Shown piece after piece: positions 7,156-14,058 of a stretch of 25,151 bases of DNA (position 1 is the stretch's first letter; every line of letters starts with the position of its first letter). Both the position numbers and the translations under genes were made by a program. Below the pieces are notes generated by a model that searched no databases, was not told the origin of the DNA, and saw only the letters and a list, made by a program, of their open reading frames with translations. The stretch is from positions 1-25,151 of the forward strand of contig NZ_CAMLFY010000062.1 of assembly GCF_946479415.1 (NCBI RefSeq), read 5' to 3'. The DNA comes from an uncultured Shinella sp. (lineage in GTDB: Bacteria > Pseudomonadota > Alphaproteobacteria > Rhizobiales > Rhizobiaceae).

Positions 7156-8073
7156 ATGGTATCCAGCGAAAAGAAATTGATCGCCGTGTTTGGTGCGACA
7201 GGAAATCAGGGAGCCGGCGTCGTGCGTGCCCTGAAGGCTAACGGTCAGTTCACGGTTCGTGCGCTGTCGCGCGACCCTGGCAAATACAAGGGCGTTGCCG
7301 ACGAAGTCGTTGCAGCGGATCTGGAACGGCCAGAGACGCTTGCAGAGGCCCTCAAGGACGCGCACGGCGTCTTTCTCGTCACCAACTTCTGGCAGGAAGG
7401 CACCGATGAGATCAGGCAGGCAACGGCGGCAATTCAGACTGCGAAAGCCGCAGGCGTCAACCACCTGATCTGGTCGACCCTTCCGGACGTCGAGGCGATC
7501 AGCGGCGGCGAGTTCAAACTCCCGCAGTTCACCAATAAGGCGAAGGTCGATACGATCGTGAAGAATGCCGGATTTTCGTGCTACACCTTCGTCGTGCCGC
7601 CTACCTACTATCAGAACTTCTCAGGCCCATTCGGTCCGCAAAAGCAGCCGGACGGAAGCTTTGGCTGGGTGCTGCCGATCGATCCCACGGTACGTTGCTT
7701 CCACATGGGCGATATCAACGAGCTCGGCAACATCGTGGCCGGCGCGTTCGCGCACCCGGAAGAAATTGGCAACGGCGCGTATCTGCCATTGGTCGGCGAC
7801 TTCCTGACCTTCAACGACCTCCTCAGCGCGTTGAAGCAGTTGGGGCATGAGCTCTCGTTCACCCGAGTTCCTCGGGAAGTGTACGCAGGCTTTTTCCCAG
7901 GGGCTGACGCGTTTGGCGAGACGCTGGCCTACTACGAGACCTATACCTACCTTGGCCCAGGCTCACACGACGATGAGATCGCTCTCGCGAACAAAGTTGC
8001 AGGTCACACGCCTACTACATTTGCCTCATGGGCTCGGGACAATTTTCGGCTCGCAGAGGCTTCCCCGGCTTGA
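7156..8073 (+). CDS. NmrA-family NAD(P)-binding protein
   Basis: A 305-residue Rossmann-fold protein of the atypical short-chain dehydrogenase (NmrA/HSCARG-like) group. The dinucleotide-binding motif is IAVFGATGNQGAGVVRAL at the N terminus, followed by VRALSRDPGKYKG, where the Arg is typical of NADP preference, and FLVTNFWQEG. NmrA-like proteins may be reductases or redox sensors, and the substrate cannot be told here. ATG 7156 is preferred because AAAGAG precedes it by a suitable distance and homology begins right after; in-frame starts at 7141 and 7090 add only non-conserved residues. Probably regulated by the divergent LysR protein. Confidence 0.85.
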   Translation: MVSSEKKLIAVFGATGNQGAGVVRALKANGQFTVRALSRDPGKYKGVADEVVAADLERPETLAEALKDAHGVFLVTNFWQEGTDEIRQATAAIQTAKAAGVNHLIWSTLPDVEAISGGEFKLPQFTNKAKVDTIVKNAGFSCYTFVVPPTYYQNFSGPFGPQKQPDGSFGWVLPIDPTVRCFHMGDINELGNIVAGAFAHPEEIGNGAYLPLVGDFLTFNDLLSALKQLGHELSFTRVPREVYAGFFPGADAFGETLAYYETYTYLGPGSHDDEIALANKVAGHTPTTFASWARDNFRLAEASPA

Positions 8074-8306
8074 GCCATCACGTCATTTCAAGTCACGCAC
8101 GAACATGAACGCGACGAACGTTTCACCCGCTCGTCGCGAACGCGCCCATCTGAGCGAGGTGGTTCCTCGACGGCGGGTACATTCCTGCGCCAGGCTTTTC
8201 GTGGACCATAATGCGCCGCCATTCATAACTCAGCTCGGCAGCCAAAAGAGGTCCACTTGGAAGCGAGGCGCTAAGGCGGAAAGGCGTTCTTTCACATCGC
8301 GCTGGA
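8074..8306. other. Gap between the NmrA-like gene and the IS element
   Basis: No gene signature seen. The part around 8205-8275 (with CAGCCAAAAGAGGTCCACTT) has the look of an insertion-sequence end, but no paired end or transposase fragment supports it. Confidence 0.3.
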
Positions 8307-9112
8307 TTCTGATTCAGGGCTCATCATGAGCCGATATGACCTGACAGACTTTGAATGGCGCGTAATCGAGCCGCTGCTCCCCAACAAGCCAAGAGGTGTG
8401 CCGCGTGTCGATGATCGGCGGGTGCTGAACGGCATCTTCTGGGTGCTGCGATCCGGTGCGCCTTGGCGCGACCTACCCGAGCGCTATGGCCCGCGCACCA
8501 CCTGCTACAACCGATTCGTGCGATGGCGGACGGCAGGCGTGTGGGTCCGGCTGATGGAGAGTATCACTGCCGCGCACGATGGCGAGATCCAGATGATCGA
8601 CAGCACTTCGGTTCGCGCCCACCAGCAGGCTGCGAGGGCAAAAAAAGGGAGTTCAGATCATTGTCTCGGTCGATCGCGCGGCGGGCTTACGACCAAGATA
8701 CACGTCGTCGTTGACGCGCAAGGGCTCCCGATCCGGTTCGGTGTAACGGCTGGCCAGACACATGACTGCCAGATCGCCGATCGGTTGCTAGACCATCTCG
8801 GCCCGCGCACCATCGTGCTGGCTGACAAAGCCTATGACGCCGACCGCATCCGCGGCCTGATCGAGCAGCAAGGTGCCACGTCCAACATTCCGCCGAAGAG
8901 CAACCGACGCTGGAAGCCTTGCTTCAGCAAACCCCTCTACAGCGAGCGCAACCGCATCGAGCGCTTCTTCTCCAAGCTGAAGCACTTCCGCCGCGTCGCA
9001 ACCCGATACGACAAGCTCGCCGCCAACTTCCTTGCTATGGTTCAGCTCGCCTCAATGCGGCTTTGGCTCCGCGCTTATGAGTCTACGACCTAGCAAGGCA
9101 TCTGACTCAGAC
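8307..9112. mobile_element. IS5-family insertion sequence
   Basis: The intact transposase gene is bracketed by imperfect inverted ends: TTCTGATTCAG at 8307-8317 and CTGACTCAGAC at 9102-9112, which match in 9 of 11 positions when one is reverse-complemented. The exact termini and the target duplication cannot be fixed by eye. The element sits between the NmrA-like gene and the sigma/anti-sigma operon and does not visibly interrupt a gene. Confidence 0.6.
8326..9093 (+). CDS. IS5-family DDE transposase
   Basis: A 255-residue single-frame transposase. The N-terminal domain has DFEWRVIEPLLPN and RRVLNGIFWVLRSGAPWRDL. The catalytic triad is visible as D92 (MIDSTSVRAH), D167 (VLADKAYDADRIR) and E212 (RNRIERFFSKLKHFRRVATR, the Y-(2)-R-(3)-E-(6)-K-type signature). 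The layout and GRSRGGLTTKIH fit the IS427/IS1031-like branch of IS5. Relatives often need a frameshift at an A-run; here seven A followed by GGG occur at 8640-8649, yet the frame is continuous. It appears functional. Confidence 0.93.
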   Translation: MSRYDLTDFEWRVIEPLLPNKPRGVPRVDDRRVLNGIFWVLRSGAPWRDLPERYGPRTTCYNRFVRWRTAGVWVRLMESITAAHDGEIQMIDSTSVRAHQQAARAKKGSSDHCLGRSRGGLTTKIHVVVDAQGLPIRFGVTAGQTHDCQIADRLLDHLGPRTIVLADKAYDADRIRGLIEQQGATSNIPPKSNRRWKPCFSKPLYSERNRIERFFSKLKHFRRVATRYDKLAANFLAMVQLASMRLWLRAYESTT

Positions 9113-9453
9113 CGTGCCATCCTACCTACCCAAAAATTCTCCCTGGAGCAGGGCAAGCTATTTCAAACATTCTGAGCGCAGTCAACGGAAAGGGTATAAA
9201 TACGGATCATTTTCCTTTAATTGATCCTTTTAAGTATCATATTGACCCGGCACGAGGCTAGCGACGTCGTCAATACGGCGCCTCAAACTTGCTCATCGAC
9301 ACGTACACCGTCTTCAGCTCCGAATTTCTAACATCTCCGACCCCGCTCCCTACCTTCTCTTGCTGATGATGCTGCTCGGCCGTCTCGAAGTCTTGACTGC
9401 TCTTGCGCGCTGACGCCGCGCTTCTGGAGAAGCTGATCGGCACTCATCAACGC
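9113..9453. other. Intergenic stretch with a 6-bp stem
   Basis: No gene recognised. The A/T-rich part holds an inverted repeat, GGATCA (9204-9209) and TGATCC (9222-9227), with a 12-base A/T loop. It could be a weak terminator or a relic. Nothing else stands out before the 3' end of the anti-sigma gene. Confidence 0.4.
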
Positions 9454-10089
9454 CTACCATCGCAACCAGCGCCGGCCAAGCAGTGCACCCGCCGCGGTCA
9501 CGCCTGCGATGGCGACCGTATACCAGGTGGCCAGGAACAGCGGGCTGTCATCCGGGCAATGCCAGGCGTAGATCGCGGCGGCAATGGCGCCTGCGGCGAG
9601 ACCAGCAGCGGCACCCGCCGCCGCCGGGTTCTGCGGGGCACCTTTTTTCAGCGCCCAGAACAGGCCGGCGAAGGGGGCCAGCGCCAGGACCGGCACGAAG
9701 AACAGGCAGAACAGTGAGTTTTGCCCGACAAGGCTCGCCCGCCATGCATTATCAGGCAGCACAGAGAGCTCGATGATGACAGCCGCGACGACCATGACAA
9801 AGGGCACGCCGAGCAAAAGAGCGGTAAACCGCGTTTCCGCCCCCGGCCGGCCGATACGCATGGCAAGCCGGGCAGCGAGAACGGCAAGCACGAGCGTGAC
9901 GACGATCTTGAAGAGCACGCGCGCGGTCTCGAAGACGCTCGCCATGTTATGCCGCAGGCCGACGGTGACGACGAGCAGCACGGCCGAGACGACGATGCCG
10001 ACGCCGAGCGCAAGCGCAAGCGCGCGTCCATAGCGCATGCCGACGGGCGCATCGTGCGTCATCAGGGTGATCAGGTCGTCCGTCTTCAT
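9454..10089 (-). CDS. nrsF: NrsF/DUF1109 membrane anti-sigma factor
   Basis: A 211-residue inner-membrane protein with six hydrophobic segments (about residues 22-45, 57-77, 88-110, 124-146, 156-176, 186-205) and a short cytoplasmic N terminus, the DUF1109 (NrsF) pattern. In Caulobacter the homologue holds SigF at the membrane and releases it on chromium, cadmium or copper stress through two conserved cysteines. Here the only two cysteines are C128 (SLFCLFF) and C178 (AWHCPDD), 50 residues apart, as recalled for Caulobacter NrsF. It starts one base after the sigma-factor stop (TGA-G-ATG), so translation is probably coupled. It is expected to inhibit the sigma factor encoded just upstream. Confidence 0.9.
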   Translation of the reverse strand: MKTDDLITLMTHDAPVGMRYGRALALALGVGIVVSAVLLVVTVGLRHNMASVFETARVLFKIVVTLVLAVLAARLAMRIGRPGAETRFTALLLGVPFVMVVAAVIIELSVLPDNAWRASLVGQNSLFCLFFVPVLALAPFAGLFWALKKGAPQNPAAAGAAAGLAAGAIAAAIYAWHCPDDSPLFLATWYTVAIAGVTAAGALLGRRWLRW

Positions 10090-10090
10090 C

Positions 10091-10645
10091 TCATTCGCTC
10101 CGATAGAGGGCCGCCAGCGATTTCAGCGCCCGGTGGAGGGCGACGCGCACCGCGACCTCCGTCATTTTCAGCCGCGCTGCCGTCTCGCGGATACCCTGCC
10201 CCTCGATCGAGATCGACCGGACGATATCGCGCTGCGGATCCCTCAACCGCGCCAGCATGGTTTCCGTGTCGAGCCGGTCGGCGGCCTCATGCGTCTCGTC
10301 GCCCGCCTCAAGGAAATCGGCGACATCCTCGATCGGCACATTCACATGCCGGCCGCGGCGTCGCAGGCTATCGACCAGCTTGTTGCGCACGATGGTCGTG
10401 AGCCACGGCCCGAGCGGCCGGGACGGATCCCAGGTGCCGCGCTTCAGATGGATGGCGAGCAGCACCTCCTGCACCACATCCTCTGCCTCGCTTGCCGGTG
10501 CCCCGAACTGGTCACAGCGCCGTCGCGCCATGCGGCGCAATTGCGGCGTGACAGTGACGAGGAAACGGTTATAGGCCTGCGCATCGCCCTTGATGGCGAG
10601 GCGCAGCCAAGCTGCCCATTCCTCTTCACGCATCGACTGTTTCAC
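10091..10645 (-). CDS. ECF sigma factor (SigF/ECF16-like)
   Basis: A 184-residue extracytoplasmic-function sigma factor. Region 2 contains SEAEDVVQEVLLAIHLKRGTWD (about 52-73) and GPWLTTIVRNKLVDSLRRRG (about 79-98). Region 4 contains RDIVRSISIEGQGIRETAAR, then LKMTEVAVRVALHRALKSLA. Pairing with a DUF1109 anti-sigma and with a bufferin operon is the hallmark of the SigF-type group. GTG 10645 is used because TAGG lies upstream at good distance; ATG 10633 is an alternative. It probably transcribes its own operon and bufA through the GTAAC-N17-CGTA elements noted separately. Confidence 0.92.
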   Translation of the reverse strand: MKQSMREEEWAAWLRLAIKGDAQAYNRFLVTVTPQLRRMARRRCDQFGAPASEAEDVVQEVLLAIHLKRGTWDPSRPLGPWLTTIVRNKLVDSLRRRGRHVNVPIEDVADFLEAGDETHEAADRLDTETMLARLRDPQRDIVRSISIEGQGIRETAARLKMTEVAVRVALHRALKSLAALYRSE

Positions 10646-10657
10646 TGTTTCCTACCC

Positions 10658-10683
10658 TACGTCGGGCAACACGATTTTGTTAC
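10658..10683 (-). promoter_or_regulatory. Putative ECF promoter of the sigma/nrsF operon
   Basis: On the minus strand GTAAC (10683-10679) is followed after 17 bases by CGTA (10661-10658), 12 bases before the sigma start codon. The same element with the same spacing precedes bufA. Position and repetition argue for the -35/-10 of the locus-encoded sigma factor (autoregulation). The match to known SigF promoters is by general resemblance (GTAAC-type -35). Confidence 0.65.
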
Positions 10684-10795
10684 CGTGCCCGCGACAAGAA
10701 ACCTGTAACGCGCTCAAGAGCCTGATGCGCAAGGCCTTTTTCTTACGCCGCCGGCCGCTTCGCAAGAGGCGCGCAGAAAAATCCGCACCCGCCCT

Positions 10796-10821
10796 GTAAC
10801 GAAGCGCGATCGACCTCCGTA
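10796..10821 (+). promoter_or_regulatory. Putative ECF promoter of the buf operon
   Basis: GTAAC (10796-10800), 17 bases, CGTA (10818-10821), followed by G exactly as in the sigma-operon copy. It ends 47 bases upstream of the bufA start, leaving a short 5' leader. A further GTAAC at 10695-10699 on this strand lacks a CGTA partner. Confidence 0.68.
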
Positions 10822-10868
10822 GCCGTCCATGCAAGCCAATCGCGGCTGCCCCCAAACGGAGACAGAGA

Positions 10869-11150
10869 ATGAAAACCACGATCGCCACCCTCGCCCTTGC
10901 CGGTTCGCTCGCTTCCGCACTTGCCGCAATCGCAACGCCCGCCACCGCCGACGACAGCAAGGAAAAGTGCTACGGCATCGCGATGAAGGGCCAGAACGAC
11001 TGCGCTGCGGGCGCCGGTACGACCTGCGCCGGCACGTCGAAGATCGATTACCAGCAGAATGTCTTCAAGCTGGTCCCTAAGGGCACCTGCGTTTCGATGA
11101 AGACGCCCAGCGGTCACGGCATGCTCGAGCAAGGCATGGCACCGGCCTGA
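10869..11150 (+). CDS. bufA: BufA-type bufferin precursor (DUF2282)
   Basis: A 93-residue precursor with a Sec-type signal peptide ([20 protein letters not shown], then IATPATADD, cleavage probably after ATA near residue 27). The mature part has four cysteines, C34 (EKCYGIA), C45 (NDCAAG), C53 (TTCAGTS) and C74 (KGTCVSM), in the spacing of DUF2282. This family has been shown to be a ribosomally made, post-translationally modified peptide: the partner DUF692 enzyme converts core cysteines to thiooxazole-type groups and the exported product binds copper. GGAG lies 7 bases before ATG. First gene of the operon; a strong hairpin follows it. Confidence 0.92.
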   Translation: MKTTIATLALAGSLASALAAIATPATADDSKEKCYGIAMKGQNDCAAGAGTTCAGTSKIDYQQNVFKLVPKGTCVSMKTPSGHGMLEQGMAPA

Positions 11151-11170
11151 CGGCCACGGCCCACCAGACG

Positions 11171-11193
11171 GACGGCGCCATGCCGGCGCCGTC
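11171..11193 (+). terminator. Strong hairpin between bufA and bufB (attenuator or processing site)
   Basis: A perfect 9-bp stem, GACGGCGCC (11171-11179) and GGCGCCGTC (11185-11193), with loop ATGCC, located between the bufA stop and the bufB ribosome binding site. No U-run follows. It is therefore more likely a partial terminator or an RNA-stabilising stem that keeps the precursor transcript in excess over the enzyme genes than a full terminator (inference). Confidence 0.55.
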
Positions 11194-11216
11194 GCTTCCC
11201 TTCAGAAAGGTGTGCC

Positions 11217-12071
11217 ATGCTTTCCTCCGCCCTTCCGCGCCGCGCCGGTGCCAGTTTCAAGCCCGAGCATTTCGCCGATATTCTCGCCGAACCACAGCCT
11301 GTCGGCTTCTTCGAGGTCCATGCGGAAAACTATATGGGTGCCGGTGGCCCGCCGCATGCCCAGCTCAGCCGGCTGCGCGAGGACTATGCGCTCTCCATCC
11401 ACGGTGTCGGCCTGTCGATCGGCTCGATGCAGCCGCTCGACGTCGATTACCTCGCCCGGTTGCGGGTGTTGTGCGACCGATACCAGCCGGAGAGTTTTTC
11501 TGAACATCTCGCCTGGTCGAGCCATGACAGCGTGTTTCTGAACGACCTCCTGCCGCTGCCCTATACCGAGGAAACCCTTGCCCACGTGGTCGAGCATGTC
11601 GATCAGGTTCAGACGGCGCTGGGCCGTCAGATGCTGCTCGAAAACCCCGCCACCTATCTGCTCTTCGCGGAAAGCACGATCGAGGAGACCGCCTTCCTTG
11701 CCGAGGTCGTGCAACGCACCGGCTGTGGTCTGCTCCTCGACGTCAACAACGTCTTCGTCGCCGCGACGAACCACAATCTCGATCCCCGCGACTACATCGC
11801 CCGCTTCCCGCTCGCGGCCGTGCGTGAAATCCACTTGAGCGGCCATTCGGATGATGTCGACGAGCTTGGGGCACCGCTCCTGATCGACAGCCACGACACG
11901 CCTGTGAAGGATCCCGTCTGGGCGCTCTATCAAACCGTCCTCGACCGGATCGGCCCCGTCGCGAGCCTGATCGAATGGGACAACGACGTGCCCGCCTGGC
12001 CGGTGCTGCGCGCCGAGGCGATCTCGGCGCAGCGGCTGCTCGATGCCGCCGCGCACAGAAGGGCGGCCTGA
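11217..12071 (+). CDS. bufB: BufB, DUF692/MNIO multinuclear iron oxidase maturase
   Basis: A 284-residue TIM-barrel enzyme of the DUF692 family (related to MbnB), which uses a cluster of non-haem irons to modify cysteines of a partner peptide. Likely metal-ligand motifs are in place: EVHAENYM (about 33-40), [10 protein letters not shown] with H62, FSEHLAWS with E96/H97, LLENPATY with E142, LLDVNNVF with D175/N177, REIHLSGH with H206/H210, LIDSHDTP with D224/H226 and LIEWDND with E253. All barrel strands seem represented and length is normal. AAAGG precedes ATG 11217. It acts with BufC on BufA in the cytoplasm before export. Confidence 0.93.
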   Translation: MLSSALPRRAGASFKPEHFADILAEPQPVGFFEVHAENYMGAGGPPHAQLSRLREDYALSIHGVGLSIGSMQPLDVDYLARLRVLCDRYQPESFSEHLAWSSHDSVFLNDLLPLPYTEETLAHVVEHVDQVQTALGRQMLLENPATYLLFAESTIEETAFLAEVVQRTGCGLLLDVNNVFVAATNHNLDPRDYIARFPLAAVREIHLSGHSDDVDELGAPLLIDSHDTPVKDPVWALYQTVLDRIGPVASLIEWDNDVPAWPVLRAEAISAQRLLDAAAHRRAA

Positions 12072-12074
12072 GCC

Positions 12075-12860
12075 ATGTCCCCCGCCCTCCAGAGCGCCTT
12101 CGCCGCAGGCCTGTTCGGCATGACACCCACTCCCGCCGGGCTGATAGCCTGGAATACCCCAACGCCGGACCGGCGCTACGGCATCTATCGCAACAATGTC
12201 ATGGCAAGCCTGACAGCAGCACTCGCCTCGCGTTTTCCCGCCGCAGAAAGCATCGTCGGACCGGATTTCTTCCGGGCCATGGCACGGGCTTTCATCCAGG
12301 CCCATCCGCCGTCTTCGCCCGTCCTGCTGATTTATGGTGACGACCTGCCCGATTTCGTCACTGCCTTCGCGCCTGCGCGGGAACTTGCCTATCTGTCCGA
12401 TGTGATGCGGCTAGAAATCGCCCGCGAGCGAGCCTATCACGCGGCGGATATACCGCCGCTTGATCCCACCGCATTCGCCACGATTGATCCCGCCCGGCTC
12501 GGCACGCTTGTCTTCACGCCACACCCCGCTTTGTCGGTGCTCTCCTCACCTTATCCCGTGGTGACGATCTGGGCGATGAACGCCGGCGAACGGCGGCTTG
12601 CCCCTATCGATGTTCGGCTGAGTGAACATGCCCTGATCGCCCGCCCGCATCTGACCGTCGAGGTCACTCCACTATCGCCCGGCGGCGCGGTGTTTTTCCA
12701 CCAGCTCGCCGCCCGCACGGCGCTCGCCACCGCAGCGGAAAGCGCGATGAGCGAACACGCCGATTTCGATCTTTCAGACAATCTCGCGGTGCTGCTCCGC
12801 TCGGGAGCCTTTGCCGCCATCAACCAGGACGACATCAATGACGACCGACACCGTGACTGA
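12075..12860 (+). CDS. bufC: BufC, DUF2063 partner protein of the bufferin maturase
   Basis: A 261-residue protein with the N-terminal DUF2063 domain (annotated DNA-binding in some databases): LQSAFAAGLFG, RRYGIYRNNVMASLTAALAS, RFPAAESIVGPDFFRAMARA, YLSDVMRLEIARERAYHA. In bufferin and methanobactin systems the BufC/MbnC-like subunit forms a complex with the DUF692 enzyme and presents the precursor leader, so a peptide-recognition role is more likely than DNA binding. It starts 3 bases after the bufB stop and its end overlaps the doxX start by 23 bases. Confidence 0.9.
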   Translation: MSPALQSAFAAGLFGMTPTPAGLIAWNTPTPDRRYGIYRNNVMASLTAALASRFPAAESIVGPDFFRAMARAFIQAHPPSSPVLLIYGDDLPDFVTAFAPARELAYLSDVMRLEIARERAYHAADIPPLDPTAFATIDPARLGTLVFTPHPALSVLSSPYPVVTIWAMNAGERRLAPIDVRLSEHALIARPHLTVEVTPLSPGGAVFFHQLAARTALATAAESAMSEHADFDLSDNLAVLLRSGAFAAINQDDINDDRHRD

Positions 12861-13326
12861 CCTCGCCCAGCCTCTGCCGTATAGGATCATCGGTCAGGGC
12901 CTGAAAGCCCTGAACGGCATTCCGAATGATCTGATAGCGCTCATCGCCCGCCTCTCCATCGCCGCCGTCTTCTGGCAGTCTGGACAGACGAAGGTCGAGG
13001 GCTGGCAGCTCTCCGACAACGCACTCTATCTCTTCGAGAACGAATACAAGCTGCCGCTCGTCGATCCCTGGCTTGCCGCCCATCTCGCCGCCTTCGCCGA
13101 GCACTTTTTCCCGATTCTGCTGGTTATCGGCCTCGTCAGCCGGCTGTCCGCGCTGGCGCTTCTGGCGATGACGCTGGTAATCGAGATCTTCGTCTATCCC
13201 GCCGCCTGGCCGACCCACGGCACCTGGGCCGCCTGCCTGCTGTTCATCGCGGCACGCGGGCCGGGACGGGTCTCGCTGGATGAGGCTATCGCAAGAGGAT
13301 TTGCCCGATCACCGTGGAGGGCTTGA
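12838..13326 (+). CDS. DoxX-family membrane protein of the buf operon
   Basis: A 162-residue membrane protein with four hydrophobic segments (LIALIARLSIAAVFWQSG, AHFFPILLV-type middle segment, LALLAMTLVIEIFVYPAAW and WAACLLFIAARG). The motif FWQSGQTKVEGW is typical of DoxX. DoxX proteins commonly close bufferin operons; a role in the quinone/redox supply or in export is possible but not established. ATG 12838 lies inside the end of bufC (overlap 23 bases), arguing for coupled translation. A longer in-frame start at 12811 is less likely. Confidence 0.87.
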   Translation: MTTDTVTDLAQPLPYRIIGQGLKALNGIPNDLIALIARLSIAAVFWQSGQTKVEGWQLSDNALYLFENEYKLPLVDPWLAAHLAAFAEHFFPILLVIGLVSRLSALALLAMTLVIEIFVYPAAWPTHGTWAACLLFIAARGPGRVSLDEAIARGFARSPWRA

Positions 13327-13628
13327 TCGAGGTTGCTTGGCTCTTAAAGGGATGCGAACGCCGCCCCTTTACTCTGATTTGTCTAAACCACTGATTTCTA
13401 AACTTTTTGTGGCATAATATCGTTATTTTGGAACATCTGCTGCTTCTGGTTCCGTTATTAGCTGCCGACTAAGATGGCTCAGCGCGCAAATTGCTGCATG
13501 TGATCTGCTCCTGCTCAAAGTCATGCCAGTCGCACCGAAGCAATCAGCTCTTCTACCACACCATCTCTCTGGAAATATTGTAATCTTCGTGCTACATATC
13601 CGGCCAATCTGTAGCGCGAAGGTAGCAA
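13327..13628. other. Intergenic region with short dyads before the XRE gene
   Basis: No coding signature. There is a dyad ATAA-TATCG-TTAT at 13414-13426, and closer to the next gene GCTAC (13591-13595) is mirrored by GTAGC (13611-13615). The second dyad is a candidate operator for the following HTH antitoxin. A/T content is higher here than in the neighbouring genes. Confidence 0.4.
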
Positions 13629-13964
13629 ATGCCGACACCTCATATCCCTCTAGCCGCTGTGCGGCGAGCGCTGCGCAAACTGGGCGCAGACATTCACGAC
13701 GCACGCCGACGTCGCCGCCTGCCTATGGCGGTAGTAGCCGAACGTGCCTTCACCTCACGTTCAACGCTTCAAAAGATCGAGGCCGGCAACACCAATGTCA
13801 GCATCGGCATCTATGCAAGCGTCCTCCAGGCACTCGGCCTGCTAGGTGGCCTGAGCCAAGTCGCCGACATCAGTAACGACAGCGTCGGCCAGGCTCTGGC
13901 CAGTGCGGAGTTGCCCAAGCACGCTCACCCAAAGCGATCGCCGGGATCGTCAGTCGATGGCTGA
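13629..13964 (+). CDS. HipB-like XRE antitoxin, partner toxin disrupted
   Basis: A 111-residue helix-turn-helix protein: VRRALRKLGADIHDARRRRR, LPMAVVAERAFTSRSTLQKI, EAGNTNVSIGIYASVLQALG. This matches the XRE antitoxin that usually precedes a HipA-type toxin in rhizobia. GAAGG 6 bases before ATG 13629 supports the start. The stop overlaps the next ATG as ATGGCTGA (8 bases), the same coupling as in the intact hipBA pair of this window. The downstream hipA is only a stub, so this is an orphan antitoxin that may still bind DNA or neutralise related HipA proteins. Confidence 0.85.
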   Translation: MPTPHIPLAAVRRALRKLGADIHDARRRRRLPMAVVAERAFTSRSTLQKIEAGNTNVSIGIYASVLQALGLLGGLSQVADISNDSVGQALASAELPKHAHPKRSPGSSVDG

Positions 13965-14058
13965 TTTTGAAGTTCATCTCGACCTTCTCGGCCGCACACG
14001 TCCAATCGGTCTGGCGCGGAGCAATCGCGTCCGTGGTGCCGATCCATGCCGAGGATGA
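13957..14058 (+). pseudogene. hipA fragment: first 28 codons, cut by IS66 sequence
   Basis: From ATG 13957 the frame reads MADFEVHLDLLGRTRPIGL, then ARSNRVRGA, the N terminus of the HipA-like toxin that normally follows this antitoxin type. After about 14040 similarity stops and the sequence becomes IS66 transposase in another frame, with a stop at 14056-14058. No catalytic part of the kinase remains. Confidence 0.75.

Noticed and set aside
8640..8650. Programmed frameshift needed for the IS5 transposase
   Set aside because: All three catalytic residues are in one continuous frame, so no frameshift is needed.
9204..9227. GGATCA...TGATCC stem as terminator
   Set aside because: Only 6 bp with a 12-base A/T loop and no consistent U-run after the stem; recorded only as part of the intergenic description.
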